From NCBI GenBank assembly GCA_029867005.1, contig CP123443.1:1302001-1366000 (forward strand): 64,000 bases of DNA, in the 5' to 3' direction. This DNA comes from Candidatus Haliotispira prima. GTDB lineage: Bacteria > Spirochaetota > Spirochaetia > SP-2023. Made by a program: the position numbers and the translations under genes. The notes under the pieces are model-generated. The model saw only the letters and a list, made by a program, of their open reading frames with translations. It was not told where the DNA came from and made no database searches. Shown piece after piece: positions 1 to 10,732 of this stretch (position 1 is the first letter of the stretch; the number at the start of each line of letters is the position of its first letter).

Positions 1-473
1 ACAGGATGGACAATACCCCCCGAAACAAATCGCAGCAATATTGCACTATAAATTTCAAATAACAACCCCACAATTACCTCCCATTAAGACCATATTATTA
101 AAAGAAATATCTGATAAGATCCTCATAATAGAAGGAATTGTATACTGAAAAACAGAAAAACTTTCAAACTTTCAAACAATCGTATGGCACAACCTGTCTA
201 TTACAAAAATTATTCTCTGACTATTTCCTGATATAATAAAATCAGAGTTATCATAATTTTGTATTTATCTATTTTTTTAAAATGTATTTAAATTAAATCA
301 AACATAAGTATAAATATGGCAAAATAAAAAATTATCTTGTAACAGCATTATAGAAAAGCCCTCAAACAAAATTAGATACAGGTTGGAAAGCAAACACCTG
401 TTCCTAAATATCTCAGTTGTAATTTTGCCTGAAAATGATACAATGCGGACAAAATTAAGTTCTAGGAGTTATC
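1..473. other. AT-rich upstream region, no gene seen
   Basis: Very AT-rich stretch without a convincing coding frame. Its last 60 bases hold a plausible promoter for the pyrophosphatase gene: TTGTAA at 417-422 and TACAAT at 439-444, spacer 16. AGGAG at 464-468 precedes the ATG at 474. Confidence 0.5.
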
Positions 474-2675
474 ATGTCTATAGTTCAAATACCGATGTTC
501 TTTTGGCTGATACCACTTTGTGCCCTGGCAGGAATTATCACTGCCCTCATGCTGTACAAATGGTCAGCCAGGCACGATGAAGGTACCAGTCGGATGAAGG
601 AAATTGCGGCCTCTGTGAGGGTTGGAGCAATGGCCTACCTCGGTCAGCAATACCGCGTCATGTCTCTTTTCTTCCTGGTGATTGCGGCACTATTTCTATT
701 TGCGGCTCTGGTCTCCAACATAAGCCTGTGGACACCCCTCATATTTCTCAGCGGAGGTCTTTTCTCCGCTCTCGCCGGCTATTTTGGCATGAAGACGGCA
801 ACAATGGCCTCGGCCCGTACCGCCGCTGCGGCCCAAAAATCACTCAATTCCGGTCTGACGCTGGCCTTTCGCTCCGGCGGAGTAATGGGCTTGGTTGTGG
901 TAGGCTTGGGCCTGATGATGATTTCCATTTGGTACGTCGTGCTCAGCGGCTCGATGCAGATCAAAGACTCCGCAGACTTGGGATTCCTGACGGCCACAAT
1001 CCTGAGCTTCGGTATGGGGGCCTCCTTACAGGCTCTGTTCGCTCGTGTAGGTGGCGGTATTTTCACCAAAGCGGCCGATGTCGGAGGAGACTTGGTGGGC
1101 AAGATTGAAGCCGGCATCCCCGAAGACGACCCGCGCAACCCCGCCGTTATCGCTGATAACGTTGGGGACAACGTTGGTGATGTGGCCGGTATGGGTGCGG
1201 ACCTGTTTGAATCTTATGTCGGCTCTATTCTGGCCGCCGGAACTCTGGGCGTAATCGCCTATGCCGGACTGGACATGCAGTGGAAGGCAACCTTGGTTCC
1301 CCTTCTCATAGCAGGCTTGGGTATTGTGCTTTCAATTATCGGTATTTTCCTGGTGCGCAGCCGCCCGGATGCCGGACAAAAAGAACTGATGGGTGCTTTG
1401 GATCGCGGCATTTATTTCAGCACGATTGGTACTTCGGTCGGCGTATTTTTGCTGCTCTATCTGATCGGCCTGGAAAACTGGCTACAAATCTCGTTGGCCG
1501 TAGTTGTGGGCATGCTGGTGGGCATCATTATCGGCAAAGGCACAGAACACGCCACTTCCGATGAATACAAACCCACCCAAAGTCTGGCTGCCAGTGCGGC
1601 TTCCGACCCGGCGACCTTGGTTATCAACGGTATCGGCAACGGTATGATTTCCACCGTCCTGCCTGTCATTACGGTGGCTGTGGGTATCATCCTGTCCTTC
1701 GGTATCGTAGCCGACTGGCAGTTCAACGCCGAAGGCGTAGTCAGCGGCCTCTACGGCATCAGTATTGCAGCGGTGGGCATGCTTTCCACTCTTGGGATCA
1801 CTTTGGCCTCTGATGCCTACGGCCCCATTGCCGACAATGCCGGCGGCAACGCAGAAATGGCCGGACTGGACAAAGAGGTGCGCAAGCGCACCGATGCCCT
1901 GGACTCGCTGGGCAACACTACGGCAGCTATCGGCAAAGGCTTTGCCATTGGCTCTGCTGCCCTAACCGCTCTCGCCCTGCTGGCCTCCTATTTGCAGTCT
2001 GTACGCCAAGTGTTGTTGAATGACGGTACCACCAGCATTAGCCTCTCCGGCGGCGAAACGGTGGACACCGCACAGGCCACTTTTGATCAGCTCTTGACCT
2101 ATTTTGGGGCCAGTTTCATGAGTCCTCTCACTTTGGTTGGTTTTTTTATCGGAACAGTGGTTTCCTTTTTCTTCTGCGGTCTGACCATGAAAGCCGTGGG
2201 CCGGGCCGCCATGCTTATGGTCAACGAAGTGCGCCGCCAGTTCCGCGAGATTCCCGGCATCATGGAGGGAACGGGCACACCGGACTATGCCAACTGCGTA
2301 ACCATTGCCACCAAAGGGGCTCAGAAAGAAATGGTGTTCCCGGCCATTATTGCAATGTTGACACCAATTGCCACCGGTTGGCTGCTGGGTGTGGGCGCAG
2401 TATTGGGTCTCCTGATCGGGGCTCTCTGCGCTTGCTTTACCTTGGCCATTTTTATGGCTAACACCGGCGGTTCCTGGGACAATGCCAAAAAGTATATTGA
2501 AACCGGTGAATACGGCGGCAAAGGCTCCAATGCCCACAAAGCTGCGGTAATCGGCGACACGATCGGCGACCCGTTCAAAGATACTTCCGGCCCCAGCCTG
2601 AATATTCTGATTAAACTGATGAGCATGGTGGCTATTGCTACCGCCGCTATTCCGGCTCTGTACCACCTTCTGTAG
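474..2675 (+). CDS. hppA: Membrane-bound ion-translocating pyrophosphatase
   Basis: A 733-residue polytopic membrane protein that hydrolyses cytoplasmic pyrophosphate and couples this to H+ or Na+ export. The substrate-binding signatures are clear: DVGGDLVGK near residue 202 and DDPRNP followed by [10 protein letters not shown] near 219-238; a second Asp-rich set lies in the last quarter ([14 protein letters not shown]). The segment [14 protein letters not shown] near residue 480 has Ala and Gly where K+-independent enzymes have Lys and Thr, so this is the K+-dependent subtype by family knowledge. Whether it pumps H+ or Na+ cannot be decided here. The start is supported by AGGAG six bases upstream. 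It converges on thiI across a shared hairpin. Confidence 0.96.
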   Translation: MSIVQIPMFFWLIPLCALAGIITALMLYKWSARHDEGTSRMKEIAASVRVGAMAYLGQQYRVMSLFFLVIAALFLFAALVSNISLWTPLIFLSGGLFSALAGYFGMKTATMASARTAAAAQKSLNSGLTLAFRSGGVMGLVVVGLGLMMISIWYVVLSGSMQIKDSADLGFLTATILSFGMGASLQALFARVGGGIFTKAADVGGDLVGKIEAGIPEDDPRNPAVIADNVGDNVGDVAGMGADLFESYVGSILAAGTLGVIAYAGLDMQWKATLVPLLIAGLGIVLSIIGIFLVRSRPDAGQKELMGALDRGIYFSTIGTSVGVFLLLYLIGLENWLQISLAVVVGMLVGIIIGKGTEHATSDEYKPTQSLAASAASDPATLVINGIGNGMISTVLPVITVAVGIILSFGIVADWQFNAEGVVSGLYGISIAAVGMLSTLGITLASDAYGPIADNAGGNAEMAGLDKEVRKRTDALDSLGNTTAAIGKGFAIGSAALTALALLASYLQSVRQVLLNDGTTSISLSGGETVDTAQATFDQLLTYFGASFMSPLTLVGFFIGTVVSFFFCGLTMKAVGRAAMLMVNEVRRQFREIPGIMEGTGTPDYANCVTIATKGAQKEMVFPAIIAMLTPIATGWLLGVGAVLGLLIGALCACFTLAIFMANTGGSWDNAKKYIETGEYGGKGSNAHKAAVIGDTIGDPFKDTSGPSLNILIKLMSMVAIATAAIPALYHLL

Positions 2676-2776
2676 CCGGATATCTCTTTGCGCTATAGCA
2701 AAAGCCCGGTGCGGCGCGGCAGGTGGTGCATCGGGTGGTGCCTCGAGTGATCCATCGGATAAGAACAAATAAGAAA

Positions 2777-2814
2777 CCGGGAAACCGGGAAGTTGCTACT
2801 TCCCGGTTTCCCGG
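2777..2814. terminator. Bidirectional hairpin between hppA and thiI
   Basis: Perfect inverted repeat with 17-bp arms (2777-2793 and 2798-2814) and a 4-base loop. One arm is also the last codons and stop of thiI, so the hairpin is built partly from coding sequence. There is no strong U-tract on the hppA side. It probably ends both convergent transcripts. Confidence 0.6.
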
Positions 2815-4040
2815 AACGCCGGAACGGCAACGGTCTCGACCTTGGCCAAAGCCGTCTCCATCAACGCCTCCAGACCCGGTACCCGAAGCAATTCCGCTTC
2901 CAATTCCGGGATATTGGCTTGGGTCACCGGGCGGGCCGGAGCGAAGTAACTGCAACAGTCCACATGCGGTTCGATGGAAATCTCAAAACAGCCCATCTGC
3001 CGCGACAGTCCAATGATTTGCTCCTTGTCAAAACCAATCAGCGGGCGTAAAATCGGCGTTCGGGCAAAACTATTAGTGTAACTCAGGTTTTCAATGGTCT
3101 GGCTGGCCACTTGGCCGAGTGCCTCACCGCTGATCAAGGCCTGACTCTCTCGTCCGGGACGTTCACTCCGTCCCAAATCCTCGGCCAATTTTACCATGCA
3201 GGCACGGCTCTGCAAAGTCATAGCCGCCGGGCTGACGTGTTTGCGCAAAGCCAGTTGCACTTCCGTGAACGGCACACGGTGTAGCAGCAGGCTCTGTTCC
3301 CGGCAATTCACACCCGGCGGGTTTGCGGCCTTTCCTCCTGAACCGGCCCAACGAGCCAAACGGGCAGTCAGACGCAGAACCTTGTCATAAGCCGCATCCG
3401 TAGTAAAGGGAGGCGTATCGAAATAGACCGCCTCCAAACACATGCCCCGACAGGCCATCAGATAACCTGCCACCGGCGAATCTATACCCCCGGAAAGTAA
3501 CAGCAGACCCCGACCGCCGGTGCCGACAGGCAGCCCTCCAACCCCTTTCCTCTCCCTATGATACAAATACGCTCTGTCGCGCAGCTCCAATTTCAGACTC
3601 CAGTCCGGTCTTTCCATACGGACTTTCAGTTGAGGGAATTGCTCCAATACTACACTGCCCAGCCAAACAGCATACGCTTGGCTGTCGCGTGGCAAGCTTT
3701 TGTCCGTACGGCGCACATGGACACGAAAAGAAGACTGCGGCCCATATCTCTCCACTTGACTCTGAGCTAATTGCCGCACCATTGCGACGATGGCCTTATC
3801 ACTCTTGGCACAGGAATAGACCGGAGCAAACCCCATAATTCCCGGCAAGGTGGCCAAACGCTCCTCAACGTATTCTTCGCTCAGTCCGGGCTCATCACTC
3901 GACAGATAGAAACGACCATTGGACAGCTGTATTTTGCATTTCGGCAATACCAGACGAATATTGCGGCGCAGTACCTGCTCAAAATGCCTGCGGTTGCCCT
4001 TCTTCAGCATCAACTCACCAAGCTTCAATAAATACAACAT
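2796..4040 (-). CDS. thiI: tRNA 4-thiouridine synthase / thiamine sulfurtransferase ThiI
   Basis: A 414-residue enzyme that adenylates U8 of tRNA and transfers sulfur to make 4-thiouridine; in many bacteria it also serves thiazole synthesis. An N-terminal ferredoxin-like/THUMP region is followed by the PP-loop SGGIDS near residues 181-186, and by a Cys pair in DCCSYFAP near 360. No C-terminal rhodanese domain follows, so a separate sulfur carrier or cysteine desulfurase must supply sulfur. The start was moved to the ATG at 4040 because GGAGAGG lies just upstream and the longer reading runs through a terminator hairpin (4056-4083). Confidence 0.93.
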   Translation of the reverse strand: MLYLLKLGELMLKKGNRRHFEQVLRRNIRLVLPKCKIQLSNGRFYLSSDEPGLSEEYVEERLATLPGIMGFAPVYSCAKSDKAIVAMVRQLAQSQVERYGPQSSFRVHVRRTDKSLPRDSQAYAVWLGSVVLEQFPQLKVRMERPDWSLKLELRDRAYLYHRERKGVGGLPVGTGGRGLLLLSGGIDSPVAGYLMACRGMCLEAVYFDTPPFTTDAAYDKVLRLTARLARWAGSGGKAANPPGVNCREQSLLLHRVPFTEVQLALRKHVSPAAMTLQSRACMVKLAEDLGRSERPGRESQALISGEALGQVASQTIENLSYTNSFARTPILRPLIGFDKEQIIGLSRQMGCFEISIEPHVDCCSYFAPARPVTQANIPELEAELLRVPGLEALMETALAKVETVAVPAFRETGK

Positions 4041-4055
4041 TTCCTCTCCGGTTAC

Positions 4056-4083
4056 AAAAAAAAGCTGCTTATACAAGCAGCTT
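4056..4083 (-). terminator. Rho-independent terminator after the TPR-like gene
   Basis: On the minus strand a 9-bp stem (4083-4075 with 4070-4062), a 4-base loop and then a run of U. It separates the upstream TPR-like gene from thiI. Confidence 0.75.
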
Positions 4084-4135
4084 CCCAACACGCCTTATCG
4101 GCTTCTCCTCCTATAAAAGGAGAAGGGCGAACAGC

Positions 4136-5182
4136 CTACTCACCGAGCCCTTCCGCACCGGGCAAACCCACCGGTCCCAAACTATCTTGGGATACATTAC
4201 CGTCTGCATCAGTACTGAAGCTGAAGGTTTGGGGGGCTCCTTCCCCACCCGGAGGAGCCTCGGGAGTTTCTTCCTGTTCCGATACAATTGTTTCATCATA
4301 ACCGTCAGCCGAAATCTGAATCTTTTCACTCTGTAAAAACAACAGCTGATTTTCTGCCATCGCCTTCCACTGCTTTAACGCATTGCGGAAGTTCCCGGCA
4401 ATCAGGTTCTCACCGCCGAGAAAACTCTCCTCATCTTCCACATTGTTGGCCTGCAACAATTCATCTCCCAAAGACTCCACCCGCTGCCAGTACTCAATCG
4501 CTTCTTCTTTCATTCCTTTGCGGGCAAAATGATTACCCAGATACACCACGGCCACAATCTGCTCCGGATCCGGCCCTTCAGCATCGGCCAGCTCCCGCCA
4601 CAAGTTCACGGCTTCATCCGTCTGCCCCTCGGAGTAAAACACTCCGGCCAACTGTAACTTGGCAATTTTGTCAAAGGTCTTACTCTTTGAGGCAACCAAG
4701 TTTTCCAATGCCGTCTGAACGGCCGCACTGTCTTCCAGGTGCCGGGCCTTCAAGACCTGAACCCAGTAGGCCCAAGCCCGAACACCCTTGCTCGACCCTT
4801 CCAACCCATTCTGCACCAATTCAGTCAGAGTCTCTTCCGTTTCTTCTGCCTCTTGTTTCGTCTCTTCGTCAATATCCAGCTGCTCATCACGGCCTTCTTT
4901 GGCCAAGTTCTTTTCCGCCGTCAGCAAGTCTTCCGGGTGGGCATCTTTCCACTCTTGGAAAGCTTCGCGCAGCTCGTACACCGCAAGGGCAGTCTTTTGC
5001 TTCTGCCCGAAAGCCACTGTCGAGTAGATACCCCAAGCAATGATCGCCGAGACAATCCCCACGACAAAGATCAAAATGGCTCTGCGCCAACGAAACAAAA
5101 AGTCCGAAACCAATTCGGCAAATTCCTTGCCGGCTTCACGCTCTTTGTCTTGCCGGTTTGGATGCTGCTGCTCGTTACTCAT
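4136..5182 (-). CDS. Single-pass membrane protein with TPR-like domain
   Basis: A 348-residue protein with a charged N-terminal cytoplasmic segment, one membrane helix near residues 35-55 (ILIFVVGIVSAIIAW) and a long exported part. A very acidic stretch (near 95-120) is followed by helical pairs resembling tetratricopeptide repeats (KLQLAGVFYSEGQTDEAVN; YLGNHFARKGMKEEAIEYW). The architecture resembles YfgM/BamD-like envelope scaffold proteins, but I cannot name a specific family member. The C-terminus is Pro/Gly/Glu-rich and probably disordered. The ATG at 5182 is chosen over a TTG one codon upstream; AAAGG lies nearby. Confidence 0.75.
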   Translation of the reverse strand: MSNEQQHPNRQDKEREAGKEFAELVSDFLFRWRRAILIFVVGIVSAIIAWGIYSTVAFGQKQKTALAVYELREAFQEWKDAHPEDLLTAEKNLAKEGRDEQLDIDEETKQEAEETEETLTELVQNGLEGSSKGVRAWAYWVQVLKARHLEDSAAVQTALENLVASKSKTFDKIAKLQLAGVFYSEGQTDEAVNLWRELADAEGPDPEQIVAVVYLGNHFARKGMKEEAIEYWQRVESLGDELLQANNVEDEESFLGGENLIAGNFRNALKQWKAMAENQLLFLQSEKIQISADGYDETIVSEQEETPEAPPGGEGAPQTFSFSTDADGNVSQDSLGPVGLPGAEGLGE

Positions 5183-5185
5183 CAA

Positions 5186-5532
5186 ATATACCTTTTACAC
5201 AATTGCCGGGCCCGAAACCGACAAACCTATCCTTGTCTGTAATTCTCTCGGAAGCAAAATAAAGTAGACGAGACTATACTGGTTTTAGCTGTCTTGCGCA
5301 AGCAGTCAGGACACTCCTATCTCCCCCGAAACCGGACCGGGTCAAAAAATGACCCAAACACGGAAAACACAAAGAGACCACCACAAAAACCAATCAGGCG
5401 AGGCGAGACGACACATAGTCCGGGTAAAACACGCTCTTTTCATCTCACGGCTTATTCCTTAAGGATAGACTCTTGTGTTTTATCTCATCATAATACTTTC
5501 CGTAAAATAATTATTCAGGAGAGCATAAAACT
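5186..5532. other. Divergent intergenic region
   Basis: Region between the TPR-like gene (minus) and the SRPBCC gene (plus). Short open frames here have no recognisable content. CAGGAGAG at 5517-5524 is the ribosome binding site of the next gene. No clear promoter was identified. Confidence 0.4.
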
Positions 5533-6573
5533 ATGATTATTGTTATTAGCTTAATTGCATTGGTTCTTATAATCGGACTCATTTACTTGGCGAGATTGGA
5601 CGGGCACTACGAAGTAATTCGGGATATAGAGATCGGAGCATCCAAAGAAACTATATTTCCTTATATTGCTGTCTTTCAGAACTGGGCATCTTGGTCTCCC
5701 TGGTTAGTTTTGGAACCCGAGGCCAAACAGGAGTACTTTGGGGAAAATGGTACTGTCGGCAGTGGCTATAGCTGGCAGGGAGAGCTGGTCGGCGCAGGAA
5801 AACTGACCCATGAACAAGTGCGGGAAAATGAAAGTGTTTATTGTAAACTGGAATTTCTAAAACCTTTTAAAAATTTATGCTACACAGGTTTAACATTAGA
5901 AGAGCAGGGAGACAAAACAAAGGTATCGTGGACCATGAATGGCAAGATGTCTTTTTTCTTTCGACCCATGATAAAGTGGATGGAGCCCATGATTGGCATG
6001 GACTATGAACGCGGCCTGAAAATGCTGGCGCAGATTGTCACCGACGGCAAAATCATCGGAAACCTGAAAGCCAAGGGCGTAACTCAAAAAGACTCATTCT
6101 CCTTTGTCGGTATCCGTACGGAAGCTTCTTTCAGCCAACTTTCGGAAACGATGCCCCGCGATTTCCAAAAACTTATTGAATTTGCTCAAAAAAGCGGCAT
6201 CAAATATGCTGATAGTGATTTTTTCAGCAAGTACGAAAAAATGGATATGCTGAAAGGCCAATTCACTTACGTGGCAGGAATGCAGGTCACCGAAGTCCCC
6301 GAAGTCCCCGGGACGGATGAAGGCGATGAAGACATTATTACCGGGAGCACTGAGCCCTCTAAGGCATACTTGGTAGACTATAAAGGCAGTTATGAAAACA
6401 TAGGCAATGCGTGGTCCCTGGCCAATTATAAGTCCAGAAAGGACGGCTATAAAATTGCGCGCAACAAACCATCTTACGAATGGTATATCAAAGGACCAAA
6501 CAGCGTAAATGAGAACGGCGAAGACGAAGCTCCGGAGAACTGGCATACAGAGGTCTTACTGGCTGTAAAATAA
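5533..6573 (+). CDS. SRPBCC (polyketide cyclase-like) plus GyrI-like domain protein
   Basis: A 346-residue protein. An N-terminal membrane helix (residues 1-22) is followed by an SRPBCC-type ligand-binding fold (about 28-180; typical pattern IFPYIAVFQNWASWSPW) and a C-terminal GyrI/AraC effector-binding-like domain (about 190-346; ending YEWYIKGP then EDEAPENWHTEVLL). Proteins with these two domains are usually assigned to small-molecule binding; the ligand is unknown. An acidic insertion (EVPEVPGTDEGDEDI) interrupts the second domain. A good ribosome binding site lies upstream. It appears to be a single-gene unit. Confidence 0.75.
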   Translation: MIIVISLIALVLIIGLIYLARLDGHYEVIRDIEIGASKETIFPYIAVFQNWASWSPWLVLEPEAKQEYFGENGTVGSGYSWQGELVGAGKLTHEQVRENESVYCKLEFLKPFKNLCYTGLTLEEQGDKTKVSWTMNGKMSFFFRPMIKWMEPMIGMDYERGLKMLAQIVTDGKIIGNLKAKGVTQKDSFSFVGIRTEASFSQLSETMPRDFQKLIEFAQKSGIKYADSDFFSKYEKMDMLKGQFTYVAGMQVTEVPEVPGTDEGDEDIITGSTEPSKAYLVDYKGSYENIGNAWSLANYKSRKDGYKIARNKPSYEWYIKGPNSVNENGEDEAPENWHTEVLLAVK

Positions 6574-6620
6574 ATCAGGACCAACTCCGTCACCTGGTTG
6601 TAGCCTACTCATGCAGTGGG

Positions 6621-8099
6621 CTACTCGTGCAAATGCAGGTGCAGCGGCACATCCATGAAGCCCAACTCCTTGCGAATCTGGTTTTGCAGAAAGTTTAGGT
6701 AGCTCTGCGGGAAATTCTTGCTCCGGTTGACAGACAGAATAAAGCGCAACGGGTTGACCTCCACCTGAGTCAGATAGCGTGCCTTGAAGCGCGTATTGCC
6801 GCTGCCGGGCGGCGAATAATAGCGCATCCAGTCCTGCAAAGCTTGGTTCAACAAGCCTGTGTTAATGCGCTTGTGCAACTGCTCGTGGACCCTTCCTATC
6901 GTATTTAGCAGTTGCCGGGTATTCTTGCCCGAAAGAGCCGAGATGCTGCAAATCGGTGCATAGTGCAGGTGCGGAAACAAATCCCGCGTGTCCTCTTCCA
7001 AGTCGCGAATGGCGTGTTTTGTCGCGCCGGAACTGCCCAGTAAGTCCACCTTGTTCAGGGCGAAAATTAAGCCGCGTCCGCGTTTGATAATCTGCTGCGC
7101 AATTTTTTTGTCCTGCTGCCGGATGCCGTCACGGCTATCAATCATCAACACCGCCACATCCACCTCGTCCAAGCTCTTAATGGCCCGGTTGACCGAATAG
7201 TACTCCACGTTTTCCTGTACCTTATTTTTGCGGCGGATGCCGGCCGTATCCGTCAGTTCGTACAATTTGCCGCCCCAACGGAAACGTTGCAACAGCACAT
7301 CGCGCGTAGTCCCGGGCATATCGGAAACCAGTGCCACATCGGCTTCAACCAAAGTGTTGCACAAAGTAGATTTCCCCGTGTTCGGCTTGCCAATCAAGGT
7401 AAAACGAATGGTCGAATCCGAGGCAACTGTCCGGCCCTCCAACTCCGTCACGGCAGCATCCGTTTGGGCCTCTTTGCTCTCCCTGCGCGCTCGCTGTAAA
7501 AAGGCAACGCTGTCCCTCTCTAATTGCTCCAAGCCTCGGCGATGCAAAGCGGAGACCATCACCAAGTGGGGAAATCCGTATTCGTAAAAATTGTATGCCT
7601 CCGATTCCTTGTCCGCGACATCCACCTTGTTGATAACCAGAATGACCTTCTGCCGCATACTCTGCAACCGATCCAGCAACTGCTGATCCTCGGAACTAAA
7701 CTCGTTCAGGGCCAAGACCCAGAGTATCAAATCCGCCTGCTTCAGCATGGCCAGACTCCGCCGTTGCACCCGCTCGTTCAACTGTCCCACGTACGAAAGT
7801 GTATCATCCGCCTGGCCCCGGCGGGCCTTACGTTGGACCGGGTCCTTCAGGTCAGCGCGAATGCCCCCCGTGTCAGAAAGCAAAACTTCAAAACCACCGA
7901 AATAGGTCTGCTCTGTGATTACATCACGAGTCACTCCGGACTCCGGCGAAGTAATCGCCCGCCGCTGCCCCAACAGAGCATTAAACAAGGTAGACTTGCC
8001 CACGTTAGGCCGCCCAACCACGGCAATATGCCCCAAGATAGGCACCGTGGGCATTGACGGCTCTACCGCTGTGGGCTCATCTATGTATCCATCTGTCAT
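6621..8099 (-). CDS. der: Ribosome biogenesis GTPase Der (EngA)
   Basis: A 492-residue protein with two consecutive GTPase domains: P-loops GRPNVGKST (residues 29-37) and GKPNTGKST (about 235-243), matching DTGG/DTAG and NKVD motifs, and a C-terminal KH-like domain. Der acts in late maturation of the 50S subunit. The first domain carries an insertion after the G3 region (QRKARRGQADDTLS). The ATG at 8099 has AAGGA upstream. Confidence 0.96.
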   Translation of the reverse strand: MTDGYIDEPTAVEPSMPTVPILGHIAVVGRPNVGKSTLFNALLGQRRAITSPESGVTRDVITEQTYFGGFEVLLSDTGGIRADLKDPVQRKARRGQADDTLSYVGQLNERVQRRSLAMLKQADLILWVLALNEFSSEDQQLLDRLQSMRQKVILVINKVDVADKESEAYNFYEYGFPHLVMVSALHRRGLEQLERDSVAFLQRARRESKEAQTDAAVTELEGRTVASDSTIRFTLIGKPNTGKSTLCNTLVEADVALVSDMPGTTRDVLLQRFRWGGKLYELTDTAGIRRKNKVQENVEYYSVNRAIKSLDEVDVAVLMIDSRDGIRQQDKKIAQQIIKRGRGLIFALNKVDLLGSSGATKHAIRDLEEDTRDLFPHLHYAPICSISALSGKNTRQLLNTIGRVHEQLHKRINTGLLNQALQDWMRYYSPPGSGNTRFKARYLTQVEVNPLRFILSVNRSKNFPQSYLNFLQNQIRKELGFMDVPLHLHLHE

Positions 8100-8380
8100 A
8101 ATTCACATCCTTTACGTCTGAACCCTTACAACTAAACCTCAAGAACTCGCTCCGGGCCGCAATCCGAGACATACCGGTACCCGCTAATCGAGTCTTTTAG
8201 GACAGAATTCTTTTTGCAAAACAAGGCTCTTCATCAAATTCTTCGGCAGACTCTTCGCAAACAGAACAAGTACGCCGCCACAAACGGACTTGCAAAGAAG
8301 CCCACAGGGAAACTCCTCGTTTCACTGCGGAATCAGAAATTTCTGCCTGATTTTGTGCCGGCTCTGCCACTACTACTTTA

Positions 8381-10732
8381 TTAATTCTGTAAATACATAA
8401 TATATTTGCGAATGAGGCTCCAGTCATTGTTCTTGGGCAACAGAATAAATGAACCCCGAAAGAAACTTTCATCCTGTTGCGCTTCAGCCAGTTGCTCCGC
8501 ATCCAAACCCAAATAATTGGTAAAAGTATAGTACAAAACATTATCTGTGCTAATAGTATTGCTAAAGTTACGCTGATAGTCACTATATTCCAGCCAGTAA
8601 CGTACAATATTGGCCGTACTGAAATTGGTCTTCATATATTTCTGCACCACTTGCAGGAACGACCACAACTTTTTCGGGCTGCTCAACTGTCGGCTCAACT
8701 TTTCTGCCACTTGATTCAGGATCAATTGCTGACGCTCAGAACGCTCAAAATCATTGCTGGTGTGGCGTGACCGCGCATAACGCAAAGCACCCAAGCCATC
8801 CAGATGATGCTGACCTTTGCGCATCACCAACGTTTCCCACTTGCCCATCTGCTTCACTTTGTAAGTCGGATCAATTAAATCTTCCTTCAAATACACATCT
8901 ATGCCGCCAATCAAACCCACCATTTCGACAAAGGCATACATGTCTACGCTAATATACTTGCTGATAGTTATCCCGGTAATATCCGTCAGAGCATCCATAA
9001 ACAGCTCAGGTCCATACATGGAATACACCGCGTTGACCTTGACATCCCGGTAATACAGGTCTCGCGGTACACTGATTACGGTCAGAGTTTTCGTTTTTTT
9101 GTTGACAGAAATCAACATGATAACATCGGCAATGTTGTCGTGAGTTCCCACCAGCAAGATCACTTCTATATCATGCTCCTGCGAATCAGGACCGCCACCG
9201 TCCCATCCCTTCCCCCGGCCCGGATCACCGGATTTACCGGAAAATCCGGAAAAAGCCCCGTTTCGGCCCGGTCGGTCCGGGTAGAACGAACTGTTACTTG
9301 CTATTTTTGGCCCGCTTTTCTCTCCGGCCTCGCCGCTGTCACCCTCCGAAGGCTGATCATCAAACAGATTTTGCAGGCCCTCGGCCCCCAGCAGAAAACT
9401 CTTGAGACCGCGAATTTTCACATCATCGCGGTCCATCAGATAGGCTTCGCCCACCCGTTTCTGCAAAGCAAAAGAAGCCATTTTTTCGCTCTTGATATTT
9501 AGCAAATCATAGTATTCGTAATAGTCGTCTTCACGGGGCGGCAGCGGGGCCGGCCACAGACCATACTGCCTCATTTGCAGCAAAAAAGCCGAATCGGCAA
9601 GCATTTGCACTAAATACCCCCGCATCTCGTCTTCCTTCCGCTGTCCTGCCGTACGGGTATCGACATTACCGACAAAAATATCCCAGTCCGAACGCAACAA
9701 CTGTAGCGACCGATAGCTCTTGTCATTCCACAACAGCCGGTACTTGCCAATATCAAAATGCAAACGCGCGACAACCTGCTCGTCGCGCGTGCGAATTTCC
9801 CAGTCCGTCTGCGCCACACTCAGTGTACGTTTGATCGAAGCCGAAACTTTTTCGACCTTCGCCGGCTGCAAACTTTTGATATAAAGGTCTTTGGCCTCCA
9901 ATTTTTCGGCCACCTTCCGGCCGGTGAGAAAACGATACATCTTGTTGTATTCGACAGCCAAGCCGTACAGTTTCTTGGTCTGCTCCCGGACAAACTCCGA
10001 AAGCCCGACACTGAATTTCATATCACTGTCAAAACCGGTATCGCTGCCGGTGTCACTGAAGGATGTCGTCAATTTCAACCGTGCCTCTGCGTCAGAACTA
10101 TCTGAAGCTGATTCCGATCCCGATCCGGAACGGGATGACGGAATCGCGGTGCTGACTTCAAACCACCCGGGTGCGGCCTGACCGAGCGGTATCAGTTTAT
10201 CATTGTCAGGAAACAGCCGTACCGAACCCTCGCTCCGCTCAAGCCGCAACCGCTGCTCTTTCAGCAAGTCTTCCCAAGCTTCACTCTCCAGCAACCGATT
10301 TAGCTGCCGCCAAGCCCGTTCCTGCTCCAGGTTCCGGTCCAAATAACGCAGAGCATCGTAAAACGCGATCTCCAGCGGGCTGCCATCCTTTTCCAGCGGT
10401 TCTGTGACATCCCGGCCAGCGTAGCCGTCCGTACCGGGCAGACCATCAGACACTTCATTACCCATGTTTTGCAGGCTTTCTGAGCTTATCGGGGTAACAA
10501 CTTGGCTGTACTGCTCCTGGGGAAGATTGAGCAACTTTCCCATTTCCCGGGAGCCGGAAATCAACTTCCCCTGGTTCTCTGCAATTTGTTTCAACTGCGA
10601 ATTAATTCCCCGACCTCGGGCATTGCTGCTGCCCAAGCCATCCGTAAACAGCAGTACAAAAAATAGGACCAGCACAGCCAGCAAAGAAACGACAGAGCCT
10701 GTGACCAACCAACGGAAAACTCGGTAATTCAA
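8381..10732 (-). CDS. LCP-family (LytR-CpsA-Psr) envelope protein with long N-terminal region
   Basis: A 783-residue protein with a membrane helix at about residues 9-30, roughly 480 residues of poorly conserved, partly Ser/Asp/Gly-rich exported sequence, then an LCP domain (about 518-740). LCP landmarks are VISVPRDLYY, GGIDVYL and ALRYARSRH followed by DFERSERQQ. LCP proteins transfer lipid-linked glycopolymers onto cell-wall peptidoglycan or act in related envelope glycan attachment. The start is placed at the TTG at 10732, because GAGGAG lies 7 bases upstream and the membrane helix then sits at the N-terminus. A longer reading from a TTG at 10864 adds 44 residues with no signal features. 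Confidence 0.82.
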   Translation of the reverse strand: MNYRVFRWLVTGSVVSLLAVLVLFFVLLFTDGLGSSNARGRGINSQLKQIAENQGKLISGSREMGKLLNLPQEQYSQVVTPISSESLQNMGNEVSDGLPGTDGYAGRDVTEPLEKDGSPLEIAFYDALRYLDRNLEQERAWRQLNRLLESEAWEDLLKEQRLRLERSEGSVRLFPDNDKLIPLGQAAPGWFEVSTAIPSSRSGSGSESASDSSDAEARLKLTTSFSDTGSDTGFDSDMKFSVGLSEFVREQTKKLYGLAVEYNKMYRFLTGRKVAEKLEAKDLYIKSLQPAKVEKVSASIKRTLSVAQTDWEIRTRDEQVVARLHFDIGKYRLLWNDKSYRSLQLLRSDWDIFVGNVDTRTAGQRKEDEMRGYLVQMLADSAFLLQMRQYGLWPAPLPPREDDYYEYYDLLNIKSEKMASFALQKRVGEAYLMDRDDVKIRGLKSFLLGAEGLQNLFDDQPSEGDSGEAGEKSGPKIASNSSFYPDRPGRNGAFSGFSGKSGDPGRGKGWDGGGPDSQEHDIEVILLVGTHDNIADVIMLISVNKKTKTLTVISVPRDLYYRDVKVNAVYSMYGPELFMDALTDITGITISKYISVDMYAFVEMVGLIGGIDVYLKEDLIDPTYKVKQMGKWETLVMRKGQHHLDGLGALRYARSRHTSNDFERSERQQLILNQVAEKLSRQLSSPKKLWSFLQVVQKYMKTNFSTANIVRYWLEYSDYQRNFSNTISTDNVLYYTFTNYLGLDAEQLAEAQQDESFFRGSFILLPKNNDWSLIRKYIMYLQN

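Noticed and set aside
1962..2768. 268-codon minus-strand ORF
   Set aside because: Antisense to the pyrophosphatase gene; His/Gly-rich product without family features.
4288..5043. 251-codon plus-strand ORF
   Set aside because: Antisense to the TPR-like gene; Ser/Pro-rich composition typical of a shadow frame.
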